Assembly (NCBI RefSeq): GCF_019449565.1
Contig: NZ_JAGRPM010000039.1
Coordinates: 1 to 50,591, forward strand
DNA from: Rhodoblastus sp.
GTDB taxonomy: Bacteria; Pseudomonadota; Alphaproteobacteria; Rhizobiales; Beijerinckiaceae
Direction of reading: 5' to 3'
Length of the DNA stretch: 50,591 bases
Shown: in pieces, positions 42,646 to 50,591 of the stretch
Position numbering within the stretch: the stretch's first letter is position 1
Layout of the letters: each line of letters begins with the position of its first letter
Translations under genes and position numbers: made by a program
Notes under the pieces: generated by a model
The model's database searches: none
Seen by the model: only the letters and a program-made list of their open reading frames with translations
Told to the model about the DNA's origin: nothing

Positions 42646-43018
42646 CGGACGCTCCTCGTTACATTCTGCCGCGCGGGTAGCAGTTGCGCGGAGCGCAGAT
42701 TAATTAAACTGTCGGCAGCAAGTCAACGCCTCCCGGCAGGGGCCTCGCCACCCGGCTGTTCAGTTCTCTTCTGTAACGGGCCTCTGGTAGTCAATCCTTT
42801 TTTGCGCTGTCCTATCGCCGGATCGCTCTTCTGTCCGTGGTCGGCGCATGGCCGCCACCTGATGGGATTAGATGAGGATGAAGCCGGCCAATCTAGTTGC
42901 GCGTGGTCGTTGACGCCACGGAGCGTTTTGCGGTCTGACCTCGTCCATCGTCCCGGCGATGGGACTTCGCATCGGGAAGGCTGGTGTTTTGACCCGCCCG
43001 AAAACTGTTATCTCTCTC
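42646..43018. other. Upstream region of the S9 peptidase gene
   Basis: No recognisable gene. An AT-rich stretch (GATTAATTAAACTG, about 42700) lies at a suitable distance for the minus-strand promoter. The S9 gene start is preceded by AACGAGGAGCG. Confidence 0.45.
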
Positions 43019-43255
43019 CTATACGGCTACAGACTTGAACGAGCGAACGGGCTCGCCAGCGAACGACGTTCCATCGACCCACATCCGGCGCAAGATGACT
43101 CCGAGCTTGCGCGCCAGCGCCACCTTCGCCTTTTTCATTCCCGCCCGCCCAGCCAATTTCATCGCCCAGCTTTTGAGCATGTTCGCTCCCTTGAGCGGCC
43201 GCGTCAGAATGATATGGGCCGCCTCGTAGAGAGCCGTGCGCCACGCGAGGCGTGG
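43019..43255 (-). mobile_element. IS110 family transposase, C-terminal remnant
   Basis: The frame reads LAWRTALYEAAHIILTRPLK, then LKSWAMKLAGRAGMKKAKVA and LARKLGVILRRMWVDGTSFA, the characteristic C-terminus of IS110-type DEDD transposases (transposase_20 region). The N-terminal catalytic RuvC-like part is missing. It marks an old insertion at the junction between the minus-strand operon block and the plus-strand block. Confidence 0.82.
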
Positions 43256-43634
43256 CATGAATGTCGATATTCTTTCTGCGCAGCGAGAGGATATCAGCCA
43301 AGGTACCGCCCACTCCAGCTTGCCCTGTGACATGAATTCCCTGGGAAAGACGAAGAAAACTTCCGTCACGAGAAATCGGGGTCCCACCGTCCTTGTTAAT
43401 CTCAGCGTGCCAGCGATAGTCCGCTCACTGGTCCCTCATGCATCTCGATGACAGAAAATTCGGCATCCCTCGGCGCGCGAGCGCGAGCCGGCCCGCCCCG
43501 AAACGTATTTACAGGCCACGGCAGGGCCTCAACGACATTCTAGTCTGGTCAAAGCCTTGCTCAGGGCGTAGTCTCGGCCGCGACAAGGCTGCCATCTGGC
43601 GAATGTCGGCTGAAATGATACTGGTGAGGCCAAA
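43256..43634. other. Spacer between IS110 remnant and the AT-rich gene
   Basis: Only short open frames without family resemblance. A GGTGAGG ribosome-binding site at its end serves the gene at 43635. No terminal inverted repeats of the IS element could be recognised by eye. Confidence 0.4.
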
Positions 43635-44582
43635 ATGTTGACGAAATTGGCCGACAAATGCAAAAGTCTGGGTGTTATCGGTGCCGCGATAATTGTAATT
43701 ATAGTGCTTTTAGCAACAATGCGCGATTTATTTGACAGTCGGCAGGAGCTTATTCTTCTGACAATACCTAAGCAAATATCAATGCTAGGCTATACAAACA
43801 ACGATATTGCTAAGTTGGTTACATTAAAGACAATTTTAACCAAGATAAATGCCGAACGCGACTTTGATCTTGCAACTCAGCGCTATGGCCTTCTTCCCCA
43901 AACGGATATAGAAAGTTTAAAAATCCCTGGTTCCGAATTTTCCGTTCGGGGGTTATCCAACTTAATTAGAGACCTTCTATTCTTGCCTAGCCGACGGATT
44001 CTAGCTTCTGTCACGGCGGGCAAGGATGAATACACATATTTAATAGCGGCCCAGAGCGACTTCGAGAATGGTACGGCACCCCGCTCAGATACTGATATTG
44101 ACGATATTATCAATAACTTGTCTCAGTCTACCTTAAAGATCATGAGTCCATACACGTTGGCGGCAAGTTTATACAATGATGAGAAAGTAATAAATGGAAC
44201 GTCTTTTCACAATACTTTGTCTATTATTAATTATATTCTCAGTCATGCGGTCAAGGGTTCTAGGCAAGAATACCTTGCAAAGAATCTAAAGTGTATAGTA
44301 TCAAATGATTTGCATCTCTACGATGACGCCGTAACGCAATGTACAGACGCGATATCTATTGATAAAAATGATTGGCCGGCTCATGCGGCATTGAGCGAGG
44401 TTTATTTTTTTAAAGCCCTCCCTCGCATAAACCCAATGACGGGTGCCGCGCCTGACGATGCGAAGGAGCTGTGTCGCAAATCTATTTATGAGTACAATAT
44501 TGCCTTTAAGGCGCATCAAACAGAAAATATAAAGGGCCTGCGTAAACTAATCGATCTGTGTCAAAAGGCTGCTGGAGATTGA
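43635..44582 (+). CDS. Hypothetical membrane-anchored protein, AT-rich gene
   Basis: A 315-residue protein with an N-terminal membrane anchor (LGVIGAAIIVIIVLLAT, about residues 12-29) and a soluble, probably helical body. The last 110 residues have a tetratricopeptide-like feel (YDDAVTQCTDAISIDKNDWP, AHAALSEVYFFKALP). Its base and codon use (many ATA, TTA and AAT codons) differs sharply from everything around it, indicating recent acquisition from a low-GC source. I do not recognise the family. It stands alone in direction and spacing, 125 bases before the M4 peptidase gene. Confidence 0.75.
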   Translation: MLTKLADKCKSLGVIGAAIIVIIVLLATMRDLFDSRQELILLTIPKQISMLGYTNNDIAKLVTLKTILTKINAERDFDLATQRYGLLPQTDIESLKIPGSEFSVRGLSNLIRDLLFLPSRRILASVTAGKDEYTYLIAAQSDFENGTAPRSDTDIDDIINNLSQSTLKIMSPYTLAASLYNDEKVINGTSFHNTLSIINYILSHAVKGSRQEYLAKNLKCIVSNDLHLYDDAVTQCTDAISIDKNDWPAHAALSEVYFFKALPRINPMTGAAPDDAKELCRKSIYEYNIAFKAHQTENIKGLRKLIDLCQKAAGD

Positions 44583-44707
44583 TGCCTTACAACCGCGCGA
44601 TGAGATATGCTTGCTTTCAATTTCGTGAGTCAAAACGTAATCAGCTCACTTGACGCGCGCGGCGCGACCGCACATGCTATCTCTTGAGCGAGCAGATGGG
44701 GGGCGTC

Positions 44708-46429
44708 ATGCGTTCGTTCAAGAATATAAATGTCGCTGGTCGTGGATCGGACATCGAGCCTAATCAGGTTCGCCTTCGAAATATGATGCGGTTTGATCAG
44801 GCTGTGACGGTTCCCGGACTCGAGGCCGTTCACAGGCGCCTTGACGGTCTCAGCGACGAGTCGGCAAGCCGACTGTTCCTTCAAACCTATCTGGAGGATT
44901 CCGGCGACGACTCTCTGCAAGAGATCACGGCTCCGCTGCGCCCGGAGCTCGTGCCCGACTTGCTGTTGAGCAGCGTATCTGACCAGCCCGCCTTGAACTC
45001 GCATTCACTGGCTTTTCAGCAGTCCGCGCGAAACATCCCCGTCTTCGGGGCGCGCGTAGTCGTCGACATCGACGCCGACCACAGGACGCTGGTCTCGATC
45101 AATGGAAAGGTTGCTCCGGTCCCCGATGCTCCGCCGATCGCGACGCTTAGTCCCGCAGTGGCTTGGGACCGATTGGTGCATTGGTCTAACGCCAAGAATG
45201 TCCTCCCCGATGCGTTCGTGCCACCGGTCCTTACCTGGTTCTTGGACGAAGAAAAGGACGTCTGGCATCTCGCGTACCACTTTGCGGCGGCGCCGTTCCC
45301 TCCGCCGGACGAGGGACATGACGATGAGACCTCCGCGCATGCCTGCATCCGACCAAGCTTTCGCGCGTCGCGGCCTGAATTCGATTTTTTCGTGGACGCA
45401 AAAAGCGGGGAAGTCGTTTTCTGGTTCAGCTCGACGCCGGGGCTCGATGTTCCGACCCCGATGTCGGGCATCGATTGTTTCAACTGCGCCCAGCAGTTTT
45501 ACGGACTTGCGGGCCAAGCCGGCTATTCACTGGTCGATCCGATCCGCAACATCGAGACTTACGACTACAATTTCCAGGACATGGATCTGAATCCGCCCTT
45601 CCCCAAGGGGCCGATTTCGAATGCAACAGTTGACCTGGCCGCAAGCTCGCCCCAAGCGGTTTCCGCGCATTATCACGCGACGCTGGTTTTCGACTTCTAC
45701 AATAACGAACTGAAAAGGAACGGCATCGACGGCAAAGGCATGAAGCTCGTGTCGGTGGTGAACGTCTATTCGAGTGGGAACAATCCGCTTCCGGCCCCGC
45801 AATGGGGCAATGCCGTCTTCTGGCAGAACAGAATGTGGTACGGGCAGGAGAGCGGTCAAAGTTTTGCGAAGTATCTCGACGTCATCGCCCATGAACTTAC
45901 ACACGGGGTCACGGGGTCTTCCGCGGGCTTGGTGTATCGAAATTTGCCGGGCGCACTAAACGAGTCGTTCAGCGACATCTTCGGCATTGTCATAGCGAAC
46001 TGGTTTCCGCAAAGGCCGAACGCGATCTCAGGCTGGACCTGGGAGATCGGTTCCGGTTTGGCTGCCGGAGGCGGGCCAATTCGCAATTTTGCCGACCCCG
46101 CCGCCGCCGGTCAGCCTGATCACATGAATCAGTACAAGAAAATTACCCAGGACAATGGCGGCGTGCACATTTACAGCGGCATTCACAATAAGGCGGTTTA
46201 CAAGCTGCTTACCGCCGTGGATGCGAACGGAAATCTGTCATTCCCGACGCGCGAAGCCGTCCTGCTTCTGTATGTGGCCCTCACAAGGCTAACGCCGATG
46301 TCCGATTTTTCGGACAGCAGACGCACTCTCGAAAATGTTGCGACTGTTTATTACGGATATGATCCCGTCGTTCGCGCCGCTCGGCTGGCGACGATTGGTT
46401 CAGCCTTTGATTCGGTAGGCATCCATTAA
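44708..46429 (+). CDS. M4 family (thermolysin-like) metallopeptidase
   Basis: A 573-residue neutral metallopeptidase. A propeptide with an FTP-like region (SARNIPVFGARVVVDIDADH, around residues 95-115) precedes the catalytic domain. Zinc ligands are in DVIAHELTHGVTGSSAGLVY (HELTH 395-399) and the glutamate in LPGALNESFSDIFG (Glu419). The catalytic His lies in GGVHIYSGIHNKAVYKL (His487). No clear signal peptide is seen from the chosen ATG (MRSFKNINV, after GGGGGG), although such enzymes are usually secreted. An in-frame upstream start adds 8 residues without creating one. It opens the plus-strand cluster with the DyP peroxidase. Confidence 0.9.
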   Translation: MRSFKNINVAGRGSDIEPNQVRLRNMMRFDQAVTVPGLEAVHRRLDGLSDESASRLFLQTYLEDSGDDSLQEITAPLRPELVPDLLLSSVSDQPALNSHSLAFQQSARNIPVFGARVVVDIDADHRTLVSINGKVAPVPDAPPIATLSPAVAWDRLVHWSNAKNVLPDAFVPPVLTWFLDEEKDVWHLAYHFAAAPFPPPDEGHDDETSAHACIRPSFRASRPEFDFFVDAKSGEVVFWFSSTPGLDVPTPMSGIDCFNCAQQFYGLAGQAGYSLVDPIRNIETYDYNFQDMDLNPPFPKGPISNATVDLAASSPQAVSAHYHATLVFDFYNNELKRNGIDGKGMKLVSVVNVYSSGNNPLPAPQWGNAVFWQNRMWYGQESGQSFAKYLDVIAHELTHGVTGSSAGLVYRNLPGALNESFSDIFGIVIANWFPQRPNAISGWTWEIGSGLAAGGGPIRNFADPAAAGQPDHMNQYKKITQDNGGVHIYSGIHNKAVYKLLTAVDANGNLSFPTREAVLLLYVALTRLTPMSDFSDSRRTLENVATVYYGYDPVVRAARLATIGSAFDSVGIH

Positions 46430-46528
46430 CAAACGCACTTACGTGTAGGCGTCTTCGCGCCGAGCGCATGACGATTTATGTGCGGTTCCAAACCCGCAAT
46501 TTTTTTGCCGATCAGAGGAGCGTTAGCG

Positions 46529-47860
46529 ATGTTCAAGTATGCGCCTCCAGCCGACGTGGACGACCTTGCGGGTCGCCCGTCGCGCGCAGCATTTCTCGAT
46601 GATTGGCACGCTGCGATCGCTGCAAATTTTGCCGACGAGATTGCCAATCTGCCGCCGAATAACAAGCTTTTCTTTTCTGAGGTCGCAACGCCTGCGACGA
46701 GCGCCGATGCGCCGATTTCTTGGAACGCGTTCCCGCTTTCAATCACCCGCGACAATCCCATCGACCCGGTCGCGCGATGGGACGCCGCAGACAGGCTCGC
46801 TAATGTCGATCGTTCGCCCGACAAGAACTATAAGATTCCCATGCCATGTCGCGTCCAGGATGAGTATTGTGAATGGTTTGCATATAGGCAAACGTTGAAC
46901 GGTCCGATTACGCGGATCGTGTTCACGGCCGAGGCTCCGGAATATTGGATTGCGCTCGCCGGGCACGATTTCGACCGAGTTGTCGAACTCTACCGACAAA
47001 ATGTATCGCCATCCGTGCAACCCGACGAGTTGGAGCTGCAGCAGGATATCGTGTTCGGAGATCGCGTTCTCAAAGCGGGAACGTACAACCCTTACAACGA
47101 ATGGAACACGACCAAGGGCCTCATTCACTTGACGCACCCAGCAAACACGCTCGGCGCCGAAATCAACCTCGCGGCTCGCGCCACCATCCCGCGGCGCGAT
47201 GCGAATGGCAACCGCGTTACTGACGTACGTCGTTTTGCATGCGCTTCGAATTTTGGCGACCCAAACCGCAGCAGCGATCCGAACATCGGTATCGGAGTTA
47301 ATCTCACCGCGATACCAGCAGCCGCTGGCGCGCAGGTCCAATCGATCACGCTCGCGAACCCGGTTGCCTTGTACATCGATCAGCTGGCGGCCGGCACGGT
47401 TACCGACGCGGGCGGAACGCCACTTTCTGGATGGTTCAAGATTGTTCGAGGAGTTACCGGCCGTGGCCTTATGGCGGTTCTCGAACCGCCGCCTGCATCG
47501 CCATTCGGACTCGATAAAATTCACATCCGCGGCAGGGCATTGACGCATGGCGGTCAGGTCGCCGATCGGATCCAGATGGTTCTATATGGAAAAACAGCGA
47601 ATCTGGGAGAGCATACGCCGCCGCTCCAGCGCTGCATCATGCATTGCTGCTGCGCCACGGCTATTCCCGACGTGGGCAAAGTGAATCTCGATCACAACCC
47701 GGTTGCAGACATCTGTGATCCGGTGACATCCAAGGATGCCTTTCCCGAATTGATCGGTCCTGATGCCGCTCCGGCGTTGGCGGCCGCAAAGAATGAGAGC
47801 GGAGCAACCGTGACCAAGCTCGGACTGACGCGGCTCGCTGGAGGCCGCGATGTCCAATGA
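46529..47860 (+). CDS. Conserved hypothetical protein preceding the DyP peroxidase
   Basis: A 443-residue protein starting MFKYAPPADVDDLAGRPSRA after GAGGAG. Landmarks are MPCRVQDEYCEWFAYRQ, TRIVFTAEAPEYWIALAGHD, TYNPYNEWNTTKGLIHLTHP, NTLGAEINLAARATI and a cysteine-dense QRCIMHCCCATAIPDVG near residue 390. I recall similar proteins only as conserved hypotheticals and cannot assign a fold. The His-Cys-Cys-Cys segment could bind metal. The stop overlaps the DyP peroxidase start by 11 bases, so the two are co-translated and probably act together. Confidence 0.75.
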   Translation: MFKYAPPADVDDLAGRPSRAAFLDDWHAAIAANFADEIANLPPNNKLFFSEVATPATSADAPISWNAFPLSITRDNPIDPVARWDAADRLANVDRSPDKNYKIPMPCRVQDEYCEWFAYRQTLNGPITRIVFTAEAPEYWIALAGHDFDRVVELYRQNVSPSVQPDELELQQDIVFGDRVLKAGTYNPYNEWNTTKGLIHLTHPANTLGAEINLAARATIPRRDANGNRVTDVRRFACASNFGDPNRSSDPNIGIGVNLTAIPAAAGAQVQSITLANPVALYIDQLAAGTVTDAGGTPLSGWFKIVRGVTGRGLMAVLEPPPASPFGLDKIHIRGRALTHGGQVADRIQMVLYGKTANLGEHTPPLQRCIMHCCCATAIPDVGKVNLDHNPVADICDPVTSKDAFPELIGPDAAPALAAAKNESGATVTKLGLTRLAGGRDVQ

Positions 47861-49463
47861 GCAGGAGCCGCTCCTCGACGGAGACGACATTCAAGGGAAC
47901 ATACTGCCGGGCTTCAATAGGACCGAGCGCTACCTCGTAGCTTTCACCTGCGCTGAGGGTCTTCGGCTTCAACGGGCTCTGGCGCGACTACGCCCCGAGA
48001 TCACCACCATGTCGCAAGCGCTCGGTCACCGCGATGACCGCAAGCTGGCATTCCTTGCAGGCGCGCCTCCGCCGCAGCGGACCGATCTTTGGGTCAATGT
48101 CGCATTGGGGATCGCAGCAACCGAAGCGCTGGGCGCTCACGGCGTCGCAGCGCTGGACATCGGCGAGAATATGCCGTTCACGCAAGGCATGACCCCAAGC
48201 CTCCTGGGAGACCCCTACGCCCAGACGTTGCCTGATGGCGCCGAAAATCCTGCGGCGCTGGCGAACTGGAAAGTCGGCTCCCCTTCCAAACGTGCCGACC
48301 TGCTGCTCATCTTCGCTCATGACGCCGACGTCGTCACGGAAGCCGCGCCCGTTGTGGCTGAAATTGCGGCGCTGCTTGGTTGCCAACCGATCTATTGCGA
48401 AGCCGGCCGCATGCTCGACGGCGAAGCGGAGCATTTCGGATTTCGCGACGGCATCTCGCAGCCCGGCGTGCGCGGCAAAATCATGCAAAACGGAACGGAA
48501 AGGCTGGTCACAACCCGGTATGGAGTTCCATCTCGCGATGGAATCGATTTTGGGAAAGCTGGACAGCCGCTTGCGTGGCCAGGTCAGTTTCTCACCGGGC
48601 AATCGACGGGCCCGACCGATCGCCCGATGCTGTCACCCGAGCTGACCAACGGTTCATTCCTGGTTTTCAGACGGTTGCTGCAGGACGTCCACGCATTCTA
48701 CGCCGACACTGATTCGCTTGCCCGTAAACTGACCGTCGACAGTAAAGTTGAGATCGATGGCGCCGGGCTGCGCGCCCGCATCGTCGGACGCTTTCCGTCC
48801 GGCGCGGCCCTCATGCGGTTCGACAAGGACCCGATCAGGCAGGAAGATCCGAACGCGGTCAACTACTTCGAGTTTGGCACAGAGCTTCCGCCGATCGTTC
48901 TGGACGATCAGACCAAAATTGATGGCTCCGCTGCCGATCCGGACGTTCTGCGCGGCCGTCGCTGCCCGGTGTGGGCTCACACCCGGAAGGTCAATCCCCG
49001 AGATCAACCAACGGATCGCGGGGGACGCGTCGAGACGCAAGGCTTTCAGATGCTTCGGCGCGGCATTCCATTCGGGCCGCCGTTCGATCACGCCAATCCC
49101 TGCAATCTGAGAAACAAGGAAAGCCGAGGACTGCTTTTTTTGGCGTATCAACGAAGCATCGATCGCCAATTCCTGGTGCTCAACAGCGATTGGATGAATA
49201 CCCGCACCGGTCCACAGGCTGGCGGTTTCGATTTGCTGGTCGGTCAATACGTTCCCGACGAAGCTGGAGGGCAGTACGCTCCGAAGAGCGCGAGCTTTTT
49301 TGGACCGCGTTCGCAAGCGGCAGAACCGGACTTCATTGAGCCTCAGAGGCAGTGGATTATCCCAACCGGAGGCGGCTTCTTTTTCGCGCCTTCTCTTGCC
49401 TTCATAGACAAATACGGCGCTCCGCTGTTGGCTTTACGAGAGACAGATCGCGCTCCGGCCTGA
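47850..49463 (+). CDS. DyP-type heme peroxidase
   Basis: A 537-residue dye-decolorizing peroxidase. The distal signature is EAEHFGFRDGISQPGVRGK (catalytic Asp200 in the GxxDG motif). The proximal heme ligand is His377 in CPVWAHTRKVNPRDQPTDRG, a form common to the larger DyP subclass. The protein begins EQEPLLDGDDIQGNILPGFN, the classic DyP start, and ends without an obvious encapsulin-targeting tail. There is no Tat signal, so it acts in the cytoplasm, reducing H2O2 with organic substrates. A GGAGG site inside the upstream gene precedes the ATG. It may remove or use peroxide from the flavin oxidase encoded on the other strand. Confidence 0.92.
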   Translation: MSNEQEPLLDGDDIQGNILPGFNRTERYLVAFTCAEGLRLQRALARLRPEITTMSQALGHRDDRKLAFLAGAPPPQRTDLWVNVALGIAATEALGAHGVAALDIGENMPFTQGMTPSLLGDPYAQTLPDGAENPAALANWKVGSPSKRADLLLIFAHDADVVTEAAPVVAEIAALLGCQPIYCEAGRMLDGEAEHFGFRDGISQPGVRGKIMQNGTERLVTTRYGVPSRDGIDFGKAGQPLAWPGQFLTGQSTGPTDRPMLSPELTNGSFLVFRRLLQDVHAFYADTDSLARKLTVDSKVEIDGAGLRARIVGRFPSGAALMRFDKDPIRQEDPNAVNYFEFGTELPPIVLDDQTKIDGSAADPDVLRGRRCPVWAHTRKVNPRDQPTDRGGRVETQGFQMLRRGIPFGPPFDHANPCNLRNKESRGLLFLAYQRSIDRQFLVLNSDWMNTRTGPQAGGFDLLVGQYVPDEAGGQYAPKSASFFGPRSQAAEPDFIEPQRQWIIPTGGGFFFAPSLAFIDKYGAPLLALRETDRAPA

Positions 49464-49648
49464 CCTTGCGTTCGAACGACATGCGGCGGCGCCAACACGA
49501 GATCAGGACTGCATCTCATCGATTTTCGTCGCGAAGCGCTTCGAGTTCTTCGCAAAAAGCAATTGCAGAATGTCTGACTTGCCAAATTGACTGCAGCCAG
49601 CATACCTTGCTGATGGGCCAATATTCAAGCCAACCAGGGGGGCGGCGA

Positions 49649-49693
49649 ATGCGGGCGCGAAGCGAACGGCACCTTGAAGCTATTTTTTTTTGA
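49649..49693 (+). other. Out-of-frame 5' reading frame ending in a nine-T run
   Basis: A good ribosome-binding site (AGGGGGGCGGCG) precedes an ATG at 49649 that opens MRARSERHLEAIFF and stops at TGA inside a run of nine T (49683-49691). Deleting one T would fuse it in frame to the ferritin-like gene as LEAIFFDRVTSRD. The ferritin-like frame itself has only a TTG at 49674 with no ribosome-binding site. This suggests slippage, phase variation or a sequencing error in the homopolymer. Confidence 0.5.
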
Positions 49694-50495
49694 TCGCGTG
49701 ACAAGCCGAGACGGCCCATTTTCAACGCTCGCGCTCCGAGCGGCGATCGCTCTGCCCGTCGAGTTCAACTGGCGTGAATACGCGATCTATCTGCTCACGA
49801 TTGGAGCGCAGATCGAGCATTCGCTGATGGTGCAGTATCTCTATGCCGCCTATTCTCTGGGCGGCCCCCAAATTCCTGAAGATCACCGAGCGGCGGTAGC
49901 GGGATGGCGGCAGATCATCCTCGGGATCGCCAAAGAAGAGATGGGGCACCTCGTTACGGTTCAAAATCTGTTGAAGTTTCTCGGCGCGCCGCTGGCGCTC
50001 GATCGCGAAGACTATCCTTGGGATATTTTGCTGGCGCCTTATCCATTCACACTTGAGCGCCTGACGCGAGCCACGCTGGCGAAATATGTTGTGGCGGAAA
50101 GCCCGGAGAATTGGCCTGCCGGCGTTCCGGCTGAGGAGCGGAAGGAAATTGAAGGCTTGGCGGCGAAAGCAAATGGCAAGCAAGTCAACCGCGTGGGGAA
50201 ACTGTTTGATGCGTTGACCGACATCTTTGGTGACGACAGCAAGTTGCCCAATTCAGCCTTCCATCCGGAAACCTATCCCCTACAGGCCTCATGGGACGAG
50301 TTTGCGCGTGGCTACGGCAAAGGCGCGCGGGGCTCCTCGATTGCGGTCACGAACAAGACGCCGGATGTGCTCGTGATTAGGGTCGCCTCGCGTACAGACG
50401 CGCTCGCCGCGCTCAAAGCGGTCGCCGAACAGGGCGAAGCGCCGGGCGATTCGTATCCATCCGGCGTAGCACGCAGGCGGCCGGCATCAGGTTGA
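49674..50495 (+). CDS. Ferritin-like domain protein (PF12902 / VioB-C-type)
   Basis: 273 residues in the open frame. The ferritin-like four-helix core starts at about residue 35 with YAIYLLTIGAQIEHSLMVQY, then LYAAYSLGGPQIPEDHRAAV, then ILGIAKEEMGHLVTVQNLLK. The E...EExxH pattern matches the iron-binding glutamates and histidine of the family that includes the C-terminal half of VioB (iminophenylpyruvate dimer synthase). The true start is uncertain because of the nine-T run (see 49649-49693). It is downstream of the DyP peroxidase by 210 bases on the same strand, and its stop overlaps the convergent partial gene. Role unknown; oxidative chemistry with the DyP is plausible. Confidence 0.82.
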   Translation: MKLFFFDRVTSRDGPFSTLALRAAIALPVEFNWREYAIYLLTIGAQIEHSLMVQYLYAAYSLGGPQIPEDHRAAVAGWRQIILGIAKEEMGHLVTVQNLLKFLGAPLALDREDYPWDILLAPYPFTLERLTRATLAKYVVAESPENWPAGVPAEERKEIEGLAAKANGKQVNRVGKLFDALTDIFGDDSKLPNSAFHPETYPLQASWDEFARGYGKGARGSSIAVTNKTPDVLVIRVASRTDALAALKAVAEQGEAPGDSYPSGVARRRPASG

Positions 50496-50591
50496 TCGCC
50501 TCGCCAGGATCGTCGGATCGTCTTTGTGCATTTTGATGAGGTCGATCAGGTTCTCGATGCCGAAATCGGTGAAGGCCATCTCGCCATCTTC
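50487..50591 (-). CDS. C-terminal end of a gene running off the window
   Basis: The minus strand is open from the window edge to TGA at 50487-50489, reading EDGEMAFTDFGIENLIDLIK, then MHKDDPTILARRST. The composition looks coding. It overlaps the end of the ferritin-like gene convergently by 9 bases. Too little is present to name a family. Confidence 0.5.
   Translation of the reverse strand, partial: EDGEMAFTDFGIENLIDLIKMHKDDPTILARRST

Noticed and set aside
47850..49463. DyP peroxidase as encapsulin cargo with the ferritin-like protein
   Set aside because: No encapsulin shell gene in the window and no recognisable C-terminal cargo peptide on either protein.
1..50591. CRISPR arrays, rRNA or tRNA genes
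   Set aside because: No regularly spaced repeats, no cas genes, and no rRNA or tRNA-like sequence noticed on either strand.

Overview
The window is GC-rich and looks alphaproteobacterial, most likely Hyphomicrobiales (a Methylocystaceae- or Beijerinckiaceae-like host would fit). This rests on the gene families (ccoNOQP, DUF3422, the DUF2493/Toprim/strawberry-notch/ParB/DUF932 plasmid block) and not on a marker gene. There are no rRNA or tRNA genes and no CRISPR array that I can see.

Region 1 (1-6450) is chromosome-like. A minus-strand, tightly overlapping operon encodes a cbb3 terminal oxidase (ccoN-O-Q-P), a small membrane protein, a DUF2189 membrane protein and CcoS. It is followed by a truncated parvulin remnant. 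A MarR-type regulator is divergent from ccoN, and a 15-bp perfect inverted repeat lies just before the regulator start. A frameshifted DUF3422 stub marks the edge of this block.

Region 2 (6890-24400) is accessory DNA of the kind found on large alphaproteobacterial plasmids, chromids or integrative elements. It carries a DUF2493 protein, a Toprim protein, a 1440-aa methyltransferase/strawberry-notch helicase, small orphan genes with their own intrinsic terminators, a 714-aa ParB-like protein and a DUF932 protein. The last two share a structured leader. A complete-looking group II intron (about 18229-20515) sits antisense between the DUF932 leader and a fragment of a second ParB-like gene. Beyond it lie an ArdC remnant, a degenerate MqsR toxin beside an intact MqsA antitoxin, an intact DUF2384/RES toxin-antitoxin pair and a frameshifted DUF4188 fragment.

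Region 3 (24811-50591) is a large accessory metabolic/proteolytic island. A plus-strand pair encodes a DUF3465-like protein and a 954-aa trypsin-like protease fused to a two-HKD phospholipase D. Facing it is a minus-strand operon: a HAD-M28-M36 fusion peptidase, a tyrosine-decarboxylase-like PLP enzyme, an unknown protein, an FAD amine/amino-acid oxidase, a TPP-dependent 2-oxo-acid decarboxylase and a coupled 86-aa protein. An S9 peptidase and a frameshifted MfnB-like (furan synthase family) gene lie upstream on the same strand. My inference is that the operon degrades protein and converts the (aromatic) amino acids to amines, 2-oxo acids and aldehydes, by decarboxylation-then-oxidation and oxidation-then-decarboxylation routes encoded side by side. 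On the plus strand, after an IS110 scrap and a strikingly AT-rich gene, come an M4 (thermolysin-like) peptidase, an unknown Cys-rich protein, a DyP peroxidase and a ferritin-like (PF12902-type) protein. The last two could handle peroxide made by the oxidase. The region 3 system is the best candidate for something undescribed.
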